Below the pieces are notes generated by a model. It was not told the DNA's origin and ran no database searches. It saw nothing but the letters and a program-made list of their open reading frames with translations. The position numbers and the translations under genes were made by a program. Below, piece by piece: positions 5,330 to 13,227 of a stretch of DNA of 15,351 nucleotides (the first letter of the stretch is position 1; each line of letters opens with the position of its first letter). The stretch is from Clostridiales bacterium (lineage in GTDB: Bacteria > Bacillota > Clostridia > Lachnospirales > WQUN01), in NCBI GenBank assembly GCA_031271275.1, contig JAISWA010000263.1:1-15351 (forward strand). Direction: 5' to 3'.

Positions 5330-6841
5330 TTGTCCAACAAAGATATTTTAACCTGCGATTTGTATGACCTCACGTTTGATATGGAAATTCCAAAATCGAC
5401 GTTGGGTCATTTTTATTGCGACAAATACGCCGCGCTGCCGGTGCGCCGCGAAGGCGGCAGGCTTTGGGTCGCAACAAGCGACCCCCAAAACGGGCGCGCG
5501 CTGAACAGCCTTGCCGACCTTACTGGTATGTTTATCGAGCCGATGTTCGCGCGGGAAGAAGACATCCGTTTCCATATCAACAGAATCTTCGGTTCGGAGC
5601 GTATCGGCACGATCGCTTCGCAGTTTGCGGCGGAGGAATTAAAACGCGCCGCCGTCCCGGGCATTGAGGCGGAAAACGGGGAAGATTTGCGGAACGCGCC
5701 TGCTGTCAGGCTGATTGAATCCCTCATCGAATCGGCGGTGCTGTACCGCGCAAGCGATATACACCTTGAACCGGGGGAACGCCACATGCGCGCGCGTTTC
5801 CGTGTGGACGGGCGGCTGACGGATTTCCAACGGGTGGATATCTCCATGCAGCCCCATATCATTTCCCGCCTGAAAATCTTGGGCGGCATGGATATCGCGG
5901 AAAAACGGCTGCCGCAGGACGGGCATTTTAAAGCGCGGGTGCGGGAGGAAGATATCGACTTCCGGCTTAGCACGCTGCCCACCCTGCATGGGGAAAAAGC
6001 GGCGGTGCGCCTGCTGTACGGGAAGGAATCCCGGCTCGGGAAGGACGAACTCGGTTTTTTCCCGGAAGATTTAACGAAGCTGAACGATTTGTTTAACCGG
6101 CCCTTTGGCGCGGTGTTTATCACAGGACCCACCGGAAGCGGCAAATCCACGACGCTCAGCTGTTTCATGGAAGGCTTGAACACCGGCGATATCAATATCG
6201 TTACCGTAGAGGACCCGGTGGAGAACCCCCTGCCCGGCGTCAACCACATGCGCATAGAACCGGCGGCGGGGCTTACCTTTCAAAACGCGCTGCGCAGTAT
6301 TCTCAGGCAGGACCCGGACGTGATCATGATAGGCGAAATACGCGACCCCGAAACCGCGCGTATTGCGATACAGGCGGCGGTCACGGGGCATTTGGTGCTC
6401 GCGACGCTGCACACCAACGACGCGGCGGGCGTGCTTGAGCGGCTGCTCGACATGGGCGTGGAACCGTATCTGGTGGCGGCAGCACTTTCCGGCGTGATTT
6501 CGCAGCGCCTGGTGCGGCGTATCTGCCCGGACTGCAAAGCGCCAAAGCCGCTTTCCGCCGGGGAAGCGCTGACGCTCGGCGTCCCCCCGGGTTCGCCTTC
6601 CTTCGCGGGCGCGGGTTGCAGCCGCTGCGGCGGCACGGGATATAGGGGGCGGCTTGCCGTATACGAATACATTATCACGGACGACGCGCTTAAGCGGCGC
6701 ATGATACAAGACCCGGAACGCTTCGCGGTAAAACTCAGGAAGAAACGCGCGGAAACCGGGCTTAAAGCAAATTGCCTGCGGAATATCGCGGAAGGCAACA
6801 CCACTGCCGGCGAAATCATACGCGCGCTTAATTATGGCTGA
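5330..6841 (+). CDS. pilB: Type IV pilus assembly / type II secretion ATPase, PilB/GspE family
   Basis: A 503-residue hexameric cytoplasmic ATPase that powers pilin polymerisation through PilC. Residues about 15-88 match only the second half of the T2SSE N-terminal domain; the first half (tandem RLG-type repeats) is missing. The motor follows: Walker A GPTGSGKS (266-273), Asp box with VEDPVE (293-298), Walker B VIMIGE (331-336) and His box HLVLATLHTND (354-364). A zinc-binding set C399, C402, C430 and C433 marks PilB/GspE rather than the retraction ATPase PilT. The start is a TTG at 5330 with only a weak AGG ahead; the frame is closed by a TGA at 5303. The last 8 bases overlap pilC. Function is confident, the exact start is not. 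Confidence 0.92.
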   Translation: MSNKDILTCDLYDLTFDMEIPKSTLGHFYCDKYAALPVRREGGRLWVATSDPQNGRALNSLADLTGMFIEPMFAREEDIRFHINRIFGSERIGTIASQFAAEELKRAAVPGIEAENGEDLRNAPAVRLIESLIESAVLYRASDIHLEPGERHMRARFRVDGRLTDFQRVDISMQPHIISRLKILGGMDIAEKRLPQDGHFKARVREEDIDFRLSTLPTLHGEKAAVRLLYGKESRLGKDELGFFPEDLTKLNDLFNRPFGAVFITGPTGSGKSTTLSCFMEGLNTGDINIVTVEDPVENPLPGVNHMRIEPAAGLTFQNALRSILRQDPDVIMIGEIRDPETARIAIQAAVTGHLVLATLHTNDAAGVLERLLDMGVEPYLVAAALSGVISQRLVRRICPDCKAPKPLSAGEALTLGVPPGSPSFAGAGCSRCGGTGYRGRLAVYEYIITDDALKRRMIQDPERFAVKLRKKRAETGLKANCLRNIAEGNTTAGEIIRALNYG

Positions 6842-7904
6842 GAATTTTTGGAACCAAGATATCCTTTCGCTTATAAACCGCAAAATACCGCCCAAAACGT
6901 TGGCGGAATTTTGCCGCAAGCTTTCCATCCTGCTTGGCGCGGGTATTTCCCTCGAGCGGTCGCTGCTGATACTTTCGCAGGCTGCGGAAACATCGCAAAG
7001 CCCGCTTCGCCGCGCCGTAACCGGGGTGCACGCCCGGGTAACGCGGGGGGAAGGGTTCGCGCAGGCGCTGCGCGCCGTAAAGGTGTTCCCGGAATTTATG
7101 TGCGGGCTGTGCGCCGTGGGCGAAAAATCCGCGAGGCTTCCGGAGGTGACGGCGCAGCTTGCCGGGTATTACGAGCGCAATTCAAGCACGGCGGACGAAC
7201 TTGCCGCCGCAATGGTTTATCCGGCTGTCGTTTCGCTGATGATGCTCGCGGTCGCGATTATGGTGTCCGTCTATATGCTGCCCGGGTACGCGGCGGCGTT
7301 CGGCGCTTCCGGCGCGGAAATGCCCGCGTTAACGCGCCTGTTCATGGCTGCCGCTCATACGCTTGTGAACCGTTACCCGCTCATATTGCTTACTGCCGCG
7401 CTGTTTGCGGCTGCCGCCTTTTTTTTCCTGAGAAGCCCTGCCGGGAAGGAATTTCGTTCCCGTGTGGCGCTGCTTTCCCGGATATACCGGATAAGCGTAA
7501 GCTTGAGGTTGACGCAGGCGCTGTGCGTGCTGCTTTCCTCCGGTTATACACTGGCGGAGGCATTGCCCGCCTGCCTTGATATAACCGGCAACACGCGGGT
7601 GCGCCGTGACCTGCGCGGGGTTTTTACCGGGCTTTCCGCCGGCGGAGCCTTTTGGGCATTGCTTGCCGAAATCCGCTATATGGACCCGTTGTTTCCGGAA
7701 ATGGCGCGGGTGGGCGAGGAAACCGGGCAGTTGGTGAAGGCTCTGGAAAAATGCCGGGAATATTTTGAGAAGGCGCAGGCGCGGAGCGTGCAAAAACTGG
7801 GGAAATTAATCGAGCCCGCGGTTACGCTCGTGACGGGCGCGCTGCTCGGGCTGCTTATGCTGTCGGTGCTGCTGCCGACCTTCGCGCTGACGGATATGTA
7901 TTAG
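6834..7904 (+). CDS. pilC: Type IV pilus inner-membrane platform protein, PilC/GspF family
   Basis: A 356-residue platform protein in the cytoplasmic membrane that couples PilB rotation to extraction of pilins. Two T2SSF domains are visible: residues about 22-147 (FCRKLSILLGAGISLERSL, then AVGEKSARLPE near 96-106) and about 225-350 (LTQALCVLLSSGYTLAEAL, then VGEETGQLVKALE). Hydrophobic segments lie near 125-150, 180-200 and 330-353. At 356 residues it is shorter than the usual 400, mostly at the N-terminus. Its ATG lies inside the end of pilB, indicating translational coupling. The gap of 128 bases after it, filled with repeats, is the largest inside the pilus operon. Confidence 0.93.
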   Translation: MAENFWNQDILSLINRKIPPKTLAEFCRKLSILLGAGISLERSLLILSQAAETSQSPLRRAVTGVHARVTRGEGFAQALRAVKVFPEFMCGLCAVGEKSARLPEVTAQLAGYYERNSSTADELAAAMVYPAVVSLMMLAVAIMVSVYMLPGYAAAFGASGAEMPALTRLFMAAAHTLVNRYPLILLTAALFAAAAFFFLRSPAGKEFRSRVALLSRIYRISVSLRLTQALCVLLSSGYTLAEALPACLDITGNTRVRRDLRGVFTGLSAGGAFWALLAEIRYMDPLFPEMARVGEETGQLVKALEKCREYFEKAQARSVQKLGKLIEPAVTLVTGALLGLLMLSVLLPTFALTDMY

Positions 7905-7913
7905 GGCGGGGAA

Positions 7914-8020
7914 GATTCTTCGCTTCGCTCAGAATGACAAAACGACGCCGAAAAGGACAAAGTGTCGTCGAAAAGGACAACGCGTCTCCGAAAAGGACAA
8001 AAGTGTCGCCGAAAATAACA
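7914..8020. repeat. Inverted dispersed-repeat core followed by degenerate 20-bp tandem repeats
   Basis: Positions 7914-7938 carry one inverted copy of the core that forms hairpins at both ends of the window. Directly after it come four 20-bp units (7941-7960, 7961-7980, 7981-8000, 8001-8020); the first three end in CGAAAAGGACAA and the fourth is diverged. The array stops at the AAGGAGG of the pilin gene. It fills almost the whole pilC-pilin gap. A reading frame runs through it into the pilin, but no pilin leader looks like that. Confidence 0.8.
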
Positions 8021-8032
8021 AAGGAGGACTCT

Positions 8033-8476
8033 ATGCGGTATAAAAATTTTGCCGGTACCGGCGCTTCGCCGTCCGGCGTCACGCTGCTTGAACTGGTAAT
8101 CGTGCTCGCCATTATCGCCATTATCGGCGCGATTCTGGTCCCCAATTTCCTCGGCGCGACGGAAAAGGCGCGGCTTAAAAGCGACGTACAGTCCGCGCGG
8201 GTAATCGGGAACGCGTTGGATTTGTATAACGCGGAACAGCCGGCGGCAATGGCGGAAAGCGACATAGAAGATCTCATAAAAGAATTGAGCGATAAGGGGT
8301 ATATAGATTTTGAGCAAGCCGAGACGCAAACCGAAAAAGCCGTATTTAAAATAGACGCGTCCACCGGCGGCATTGTAGTGGACATAACGGCTTGCCCGGA
8401 CAATACCCGTAAAAAAATTTACGCGCAGCTCACCCCTCAGGAGCGGCAGTATGTCACGGGTCATTCGGAAGCTTAA
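8033..8476 (+). CDS. pilA: Type IV prepilin, probable major pilin
   Basis: A 147-residue prepilin. The 15-residue leader ends in Gly15, cut before VTLLELVIVLAIIAIIGAIL, with Glu at mature +5 and a long hydrophobic helix that anchors the subunit and then packs in the fibre core. Mature +1 is Val rather than the usual Phe. The mature protein is about 132 residues with a small hydrophilic head, and contains a single cysteine. I chose the ATG at 8033 because a near-perfect AAGGAGG (8021-8027) sits 5 bases ahead; the longer frame from 7934 is translated repeat DNA. The strong ribosome site and first position among the pilins suggest the major subunit; this is inference. The end overlaps the next gene by 26 bases. 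Confidence 0.88.
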   Translation: MRYKNFAGTGASPSGVTLLELVIVLAIIAIIGAILVPNFLGATEKARLKSDVQSARVIGNALDLYNAEQPAAMAESDIEDLIKELSDKGYIDFEQAETQTEKAVFKIDASTGGIVVDITACPDNTRKKIYAQLTPQERQYVTGHSEA

Positions 8477-8969
8477 AAAGGGTTTCACCCTGCTTGAAGC
8501 GGTAATCGCGTTGGCGGTGTTCTTAACGCTTGCCGTTGCGGCGGGGCGGGCGCTGCTCTATTCGGCGCGGGCGTCGGAGCGGTTGCTCGCTTCGCGGGAA
8601 ATTTTTGAAAAGGCGCGTATCGCGATGGACGCGTTACTAACCAATATACATATGGCGGAGAAAATTGATTTGACCACGGACGGCGGCGTGTTGGAGCGGC
8701 TTGTTTTAACGGAGCTAAACCCGGAAGGCAATTTGCAGAATTACGAATTTCGTTTTTATCCATACGCTGCGCCGGGCGACGCGAAATATCAATGGCTTGA
8801 GTTTAACCGGAACGAACTCGCTTCCAACATCGCCTCGGTTGTCATTGCGGTTTCCGACGAAGGCGGGCGTATCGCTATCAAAATAACGGTGAGCCATAAC
8901 GGCGAGGTTTTGGAATTTAACGGCGCGGCGGACATCCGCTATAAGCAGGTTATCGTAAGGACAAGTTGA
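8451..8969 (+). CDS. Minor prepilin, PulJ/PilW-like
   Basis: A 172-residue prepilin with an 11-residue basic leader MSRVIRKLKKG cut before FTLLEAVIALAVFLTLAVAA; Glu is at mature +5. After the helix comes a heptad-like stretch (about 40-65) and a mainly beta C-terminal head. Its size and the FTLLEAVIALAVF start resemble PulJ/PilW minor pilins, which sit at the fibre tip and help start assembly. It overlaps the pilin gene by 26 bases and shares one base with the next gene, so it is translated in a coupled set. Assignment as a minor prepilin is firm; the exact PulJ relation is by resemblance only. Confidence 0.82.
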   Translation: MSRVIRKLKKGFTLLEAVIALAVFLTLAVAAGRALLYSARASERLLASREIFEKARIAMDALLTNIHMAEKIDLTTDGGVLERLVLTELNPEGNLQNYEFRFYPYAAPGDAKYQWLEFNRNELASNIASVVIAVSDEGGRIAIKITVSHNGEVLEFNGAADIRYKQVIVRTS

Positions 8970-9844
8970 TGAGCCGCTGTACTTTGTGCGCGGAGGTTTC
9001 GGTCAACGGGCTTGCGCTGTATTTATGCACGAAAAAAACAGTCGAATCCGCGCTTTTCGCGCTGCCCGAAGGCGCGTTCGGCGACGCGAAGCGCATGGCG
9101 GAACCGGCGCGGAAATGGCTTGCGCAAAAAGCAAGCCGCCGGATATCCTCCGCCGTTGTTTTGGCAAATACCCGCCGGACGGCGCTGCGGTTCGCCAAAC
9201 TGACGGAGGAAGCGGCAGAAAGTACAAATAAGAAACCGCGCCTTGCGCGTTCCGTTGGATTCAAAACGGAACGAAAAAGCCGTGACCTGTCAGCCTATTA
9301 CCGCGCCCTTTTCCCTTACGGCGAATTATTTAACGAGGCTACGCATGTCTTTGGCGGCGAAGCGCTGCCCGGGAAACGGGCGGATGTGCTGTTTTTGGCG
9401 GCGCTTCCGACGGGGCTCGCCGAAGCGTTTACCGGAATGTGCGGGGAGTGGGGCGTCCCGCTGCGGGCGTTAAAGCGTATAAGCGCATTGGAACTGGCGC
9501 TGCTGAAATATTTTCCTTCCGCGGAGACGGCGTATACCCTGCTTTGCCTGCCGCAGGATAACGGCGTAAGGCTTATTCACATAAGGGACGGCGAACCCGA
9601 TTGCGCCGGTTTTATAAGCGACGACCCGGCTTACAGGGAACGCGAGCTTGACCGGGCGTTTTGGGCGCGAACGTATGCGCCGGAAAACGAAACCGCCCTG
9701 ATTTTGCTTCCCGCGCTGCTGCCTGTGGAAGAAACCGGTGAACGATACGGTTGGCTGCGCGTTTATTTTGAAGCGAAAGGCATCGGGTGCGAGACAAGCT
9801 CGATACCCGAGCGGATTTATGTTGACGCCGCCCGTGAACATTGA
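8969..9844 (+). CDS. pilM: Divergent PilM-like pilus assembly protein
   Basis: A 291-residue soluble protein in the place where pilM always precedes pilN and pilO. PilM is an actin-like cytoplasmic protein that holds the PilN tail and links the PilN-PilO complex to the motor. Weak similarity is visible: AEVSVNGLALYLC at the start, LFLAALPTGLAEAFTGMCGEWGVPLRALKR near 141-170 and a strand pair LLCLPQDNGVRLIHIRDGEP (191-210) like the second actin subdomain. The usual GIDIGS nucleotide motif is not recognisable. The ATG at 8969 shares its A with the preceding stop (TGATG), better than a TTG three bases earlier. The adjacent gene encodes the NLLPPR motif that docks in PilM, supporting the call. 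A GspL-like name would be an alternative. Confidence 0.65.
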   Translation: MSRCTLCAEVSVNGLALYLCTKKTVESALFALPEGAFGDAKRMAEPARKWLAQKASRRISSAVVLANTRRTALRFAKLTEEAAESTNKKPRLARSVGFKTERKSRDLSAYYRALFPYGELFNEATHVFGGEALPGKRADVLFLAALPTGLAEAFTGMCGEWGVPLRALKRISALELALLKYFPSAETAYTLLCLPQDNGVRLIHIRDGEPDCAGFISDDPAYRERELDRAFWARTYAPENETALILLPALLPVEETGERYGWLRVYFEAKGIGCETSSIPERIYVDAAREH

Positions 9845-9871
9845 ACATTTATTTTGAGGAGCGGCTTGCGT

Positions 9872-10399
9872 ATGTCACCTCTCAACCTTCTGCCCCCTCG
9901 GGCAGTCCAAAAACAAAATTCCCGCCGCTTATTGATTCGGCTCGCCGTAACCGAGACGCTTATTGTTTTATGCCTCGCGGCCTGCGTTTTCGCGTTTAAC
10001 CATGCGGCGCGTTCCGTCTGGCTTCGTTCGGAAGCGTTGGAACGCGAGCTTAACAGCGGCAAGTATTCCGAATCCGCCCAGGTTGCCGAACAACTTAAAG
10101 CGGCGGCAGCGCTTGATGCGGCGCGCGTTGAAATAACGGGGGCGCTGCCGGATACCTGGTTCGATTACGCGAAGCTTGCGCATATGAACGCTTCGGCTCC
10201 GGAAGGCGCGGCAATCGTTTATGTGAAAATGAGCGAGGCGTCGGTTACGGTGACGGCGGACGCCGCGGACCTCGCGGCAATGGAAATTCACCGCGGCAAG
10301 CTTGAGGAGGGCGGTTTATTTACACAGGCGCGGCTTGGCGGGGTCAGCCGGTTAGACAACGGGAACTACCGGTATACGCTCACATGCGGTATAAATTAA
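9872..10399 (+). CDS. pilN: Type IV pilus alignment protein PilN
   Basis: A 175-residue bitopic membrane protein. The cytoplasmic tail begins MSPLNLLPPR, the conserved PilN motif that binds PilM. One membrane segment follows (about 21-43), then a coiled-coil-like stretch (50-85) and a small alpha/beta domain facing outward, as in PilN/GspL-C relatives. GAGGAG (9856-9861) lies 10 bases before the ATG at 9872; an in-frame TTG at 9854 would place extra residues before the motif and is rejected. It starts 27 bases after the PilM-like gene and overlaps pilO by 16 bases. With pilO it would form the inner-membrane alignment complex. Confidence 0.85.
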   Translation: MSPLNLLPPRAVQKQNSRRLLIRLAVTETLIVLCLAACVFAFNHAARSVWLRSEALERELNSGKYSESAQVAEQLKAAAALDAARVEITGALPDTWFDYAKLAHMNASAPEGAAIVYVKMSEASVTVTADAADLAAMEIHRGKLEEGGLFTQARLGGVSRLDNGNYRYTLTCGIN

Positions 10400-10959
10400 C
10401 GGGTACGCCAAGGTTGCGTTTTGTCCTCCCGGTTTTTATTGCGGGAAACTTATTGCTGATCTTCATTTTCGCGGTGTCGTTTTTCTTTCCGGCGACAGCG
10501 GAAATATCCCGCGCCCGGGAAGCAATCCGGTTGCAGGAGGAACTGCTGCGCATACGCCGGTACGAATTAGCAGAACTCAACGCAAATAAAAGCGAGTTGG
10601 AACTGCGCGCCTCCGCCGGGCAGAACGGCGGGTTACCGCCCTACAACGAATTGGCGGTGGCGCTTGCATCCGTAACAAATTTCGCGCGGGAGATGGGGCT
10701 TACGGAACGCTTGTTCAGTACGGGCGAACCCGTGGCGCTCGGTTCGGGCGACGGAATCCAAACCGCGCAGCCTGTTATCGCCATCACCTCCGAAGCGGTT
10801 TACGAGGGGGATTACGGCGCATTGTGCGGTTTTATCGAAAAAATTTCAGCCGCCCCTTACGGAATCCATATGGATGGCGTCACGCTCGAAATTAGCGGCG
10901 AAGCGGCTTCGCCGAGTACCGCGCGGATTGTTTTTTCCGTTTACGGGGCGGGGGCGTGA
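10384..10959 (+). CDS. pilO: Type IV pilus alignment protein PilO-like
   Basis: A 191-residue bitopic membrane protein, the probable partner of PilN. It has a short basic cytoplasmic start, a membrane segment at about 13-35, a coiled coil from about 38 to 77 rich in Glu, Arg and Leu, and a C-terminal ferredoxin-like domain (about 85-190) containing PYNELAVALASVTNFAREMG and the strand-helix YEGDYGALCGFIEKIS seen in PilO. It overlaps pilN by 16 bases and the next prepilin by 4 (GTGA). Primary sequence is diverged, as is usual for PilO, so position and topology carry much of the call. Confidence 0.8.
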   Translation: MRYKLTGTPRLRFVLPVFIAGNLLLIFIFAVSFFFPATAEISRAREAIRLQEELLRIRRYELAELNANKSELELRASAGQNGGLPPYNELAVALASVTNFAREMGLTERLFSTGEPVALGSGDGIQTAQPVIAITSEAVYEGDYGALCGFIEKISAAPYGIHMDGVTLEISGEAASPSTARIVFSVYGAGA

Positions 10960-11402
10960 GGTTTATGAAAAGCAATCGCGGCTTCTCCTATATCGAGGTC
11001 CTCATTGCGTTGGCGATATTTTGTATCGTCCTGCTGTCGGTTTTGCCCACAGTCGCAAAAGCCGGAGCGGACAGCCGGGCGGCGGCGGACGGCTACCGGG
11101 CGCAGCTGTGCGCGCAGGAAATTTTGTTGGTTGCCCGCGACGCGCTTAACGCCGGCCTCCCGCCGCAAGCCGAAGTGGAAAACTATATCGGCAGCCTTGC
11201 GGAAAAACCTTTCGCCTACGGTTACTGGCTGACCGGAACGGACGAGGGCTATACCTCGCCCAACGCGCCGGACATCATTCCGGCATCCGCCATAACCGGG
11301 CTGCCCGAAACCGGGGACAGGCCGGGTTATCTGTTGGTGGTCGCCGTATGGACGCCGGACGGGCGGCTCGCCGGGCGCTCCGCCGCGATGGTTTATGTAT
11401 AG
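10956..11402 (+). CDS. Minor prepilin, PulI/PilV-like
   Basis: A 148-residue prepilin with a very short leader ending in NRG and cut before FSYIEVLIALAIFCIVLLSVLP; Glu is at mature +5 and Tyr replaces the usual Leu at +3. The head is about 110 residues. The SYIEVLIALAI helix and size resemble PulI/PilV minor pseudopilins. The start could be the GTG at 10956, which overlaps the pilO stop, or the ATG at 10965, which has GTGAGG just ahead; both keep the cleavage site. It overlaps the PilX-like gene by 8 bases, the usual PilV-PilX order. Confidence 0.8.
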   Translation: MRFMKSNRGFSYIEVLIALAIFCIVLLSVLPTVAKAGADSRAAADGYRAQLCAQEILLVARDALNAGLPPQAEVENYIGSLAEKPFAYGYWLTGTDEGYTSPNAPDIIPASAITGLPETGDRPGYLLVVAVWTPDGRLAGRSAAMVYV

Positions 11403-12714
11403 GAAAGCCGCGCGAGGCGGCGCGTATATCTTTGTCTTAATCGTATCTATGCTGCTGTTGATGATCGCGGCCATTATACTTAACGTCGCTTCCGCAAGCC
11501 GGGAAATATCGGCGCGCTATCCGGAATATTCGGGCTTGTATGACATGGCTGTTTCCGGGAACGAGCGGGTCTTTTTTTTATTGCGGGAGGAATTTGAAAC
11601 GCGGCGGGGCGAAACCGATATTTACGCCCGCGGTGAGGTTTTTAGCGAAGACGTTGAGCCGCGACTCATTTTCGAGGACGGGGAATTTAAAATAAACGAA
11701 GGCGCGGGCGGCTACTTTGATATTTTCACCCGCCGCGCGGACGAACTCCTGCAGGCATATATCGGCGATAATTATACCCGCGTTTCGGGCGGTTCCGGCG
11801 CGTACCGGCTGCCCTGGAGCGCGGAAATTTCCTTCCCCGCCGAAGACGCGGCAATAACCGACGTATTCTCCGGGCAGACGGATATCCGGTACGACGAGCT
11901 GTCGCGCAGGTTTGCGCTTGCGACCGTTTTAAGCAAATCCGTAAACCATAACCCCGCCGGTTTCCCCGCAACGGTCACGGCGGAAATAGGGTGGGAAAAA
12001 CCCGTGGGCTACGAGGAGGTTTATATTCCCGTTTACGGTTGGCGGGGGCCGCCCGCCGAACACCTTGCCGTAAACCTTTACGCGGCGGGGAACGTTTACC
12101 GCGACCCCGCGGAAGCGTTTACCGACGGCGACGGGGAACCCGCCGAACCGCCGCCCCTGTCCGCGCGCGTGACCGGGGGCGGGCAGCCGCTGTCTGATTT
12201 ATTGCGGGAAGAATCCCTTTCGGCGGTAGAAAACCACGGGGCGCCTGTTATAATAGTAACCGACGGGTATTTGGACATATCCTCCCTCGGCGAAGCCGCG
12301 CCGCGCTTCATCATTTTCACCGGCGACGGCGCGGAAATGTACGCCAGCGACTCGTCGCGGAATGTTTTCGAAGGCATAGCGGTCAGCGAGGAAAGCATTA
12401 CGCTATCCGATTACGGCGTGGGGTTGGAAATATCCGGGACGGTCATTTCCGGCGGGGATATCATGATTCGCGGCGACCCGGTGTTTACCGGAAACGACTC
12501 CGTGCTGTTCAATATAGGGGTTTCGGAAGCGGCACAGCGGGATTTGTTTGATTTTCTCGGGCTTACGCGGTTTTACGAATGGGATAGCGGACGCGTTCCC
12601 GCCCTCTCCCAACTGCTCGGCGCGGTCCGTGTCGAAAACGGGGGCGAAATTATAATAAATAATTTTGACGACATCACGCCCGCAATGGTAAAATCTAAAA
12701 AAATAGCGGATTGA
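11395..12714 (+). CDS. Large PilX-like membrane-anchored pilus-operon protein
   Basis: A 439-residue protein starting MYRKAARGGAYIFVLIVSMLLLMIAAIIL. The RGGAYIFVLIVSMLLL helix resembles the start of PilX/PulK-type minor pilins, which often lack a clean FTLxE site; no Glu+5 is present here. The rest is acidic and exported. Residues about 45-240 are unassigned. A Pro-rich linker (247-255, with a PPP) precedes a part rich in short strands (about 285-370) such as ISGTVISGGDIMIRGDPVF, suggesting a beta-helix or bactofilin-like repeat fold. By position after a PilV-like gene it could cap the fibre or act as an adhesin. I recognise no catalytic motif. It is the largest exported protein in the operon. 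Confidence 0.7.
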   Translation: MYRKAARGGAYIFVLIVSMLLLMIAAIILNVASASREISARYPEYSGLYDMAVSGNERVFFLLREEFETRRGETDIYARGEVFSEDVEPRLIFEDGEFKINEGAGGYFDIFTRRADELLQAYIGDNYTRVSGGSGAYRLPWSAEISFPAEDAAITDVFSGQTDIRYDELSRRFALATVLSKSVNHNPAGFPATVTAEIGWEKPVGYEEVYIPVYGWRGPPAEHLAVNLYAAGNVYRDPAEAFTDGDGEPAEPPPLSARVTGGGQPLSDLLREESLSAVENHGAPVIIVTDGYLDISSLGEAAPRFIIFTGDGAEMYASDSSRNVFEGIAVSEESITLSDYGVGLEISGTVISGGDIMIRGDPVFTGNDSVLFNIGVSEAAQRDLFDFLGLTRFYEWDSGRVPALSQLLGAVRVENGGEIIINNFDDITPAMVKSKKIAD

Positions 12715-12723
12715 GGTTAACGG

Positions 12724-13227
12724 ATGCTGTCTCCCGATTATTATTACGATTCCATCTATATGATCCCTTACAACGATTTGTGGCAGCGGGGCATACGCGC
12801 GTTGATTTTTGACCTTGACAACACGCTTGCGCCTTATGACACGCCGCGCCCGCAGGCGAAGGTCATCGCGCTGATAAGGCGGCTTAAGCGTATCGGCTTT
12901 ACGGTGTGCCTGCTTACCAATAACACTAAGAAACGCGTAGATACCTATAACGAGCACCTTGAGCTTATTGCCATACACGGCGCGATGAAGCCGTTTGCTT
13001 CCGGAATCAACAGGGCGATTAAAGCGATGGACGCAAAACGGGAAGAAACGGCGATAATAGGCGACCAGCTTTTCTCCGATATCTGGGGCGGAAGGAACGC
13101 AAAAATCCTCACCATACTGGTCAAGCCGGTCAGTAAGTATGATATTCCCCTCGTGCGTTGGAGGCGGCTGCCCGAAAAACTGTTAATCAACGCGTATCTT
13201 AAAAAGCTGAAATCTGAAAAGAAATGA
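12724..13227 (+). CDS. yqeG: YqeG family HAD IIIA-type phosphatase
   Basis: A 167-residue cytoplasmic HAD hydrolase. Motif I is DLDNTLAP with Asp30 as nucleophile and Asp32 as acid/base; motif II is LTNN (64-67); the motif III lysine is Lys89 in GAMKP; motif IV is GDQLFSDIWGGRNA with Asp114 and Asp119. MLSPDYYYDSIYMI at the start is typical of YqeG, and the length is normal. The substrate is not established; relatives act on phosphorylated lipid head groups or small metabolites. It starts 9 bases after the PilX-like gene and overlaps the next prepilin by 4 (ATGA), so it is inside the pilus operon and coupled to it. Whether it has a pilus role or just shares the transcript is open. Confidence 0.93.
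   Translation: MLSPDYYYDSIYMIPYNDLWQRGIRALIFDLDNTLAPYDTPRPQAKVIALIRRLKRIGFTVCLLTNNTKKRVDTYNEHLELIAIHGAMKPFASGINRAIKAMDAKREETAIIGDQLFSDIWGGRNAKILTILVKPVSKYDIPLVRWRRLPEKLLINAYLKKLKSEKK

Noticed and set aside
5413..6928. Long leftward open frames opposite pilB (5413-6255 and 6071-6928)
   Set aside because: High GC leaves antisense frames open; the products have no recognisable domain and pilB on the other strand is unmistakable.
7934..8032. N-terminal extension of the pilin from an ATG at 7934
   Set aside because: The extension is translated from 20-bp repeats, and a strong AAGGAGG precedes the ATG at 8033, giving a normal prepilin leader.
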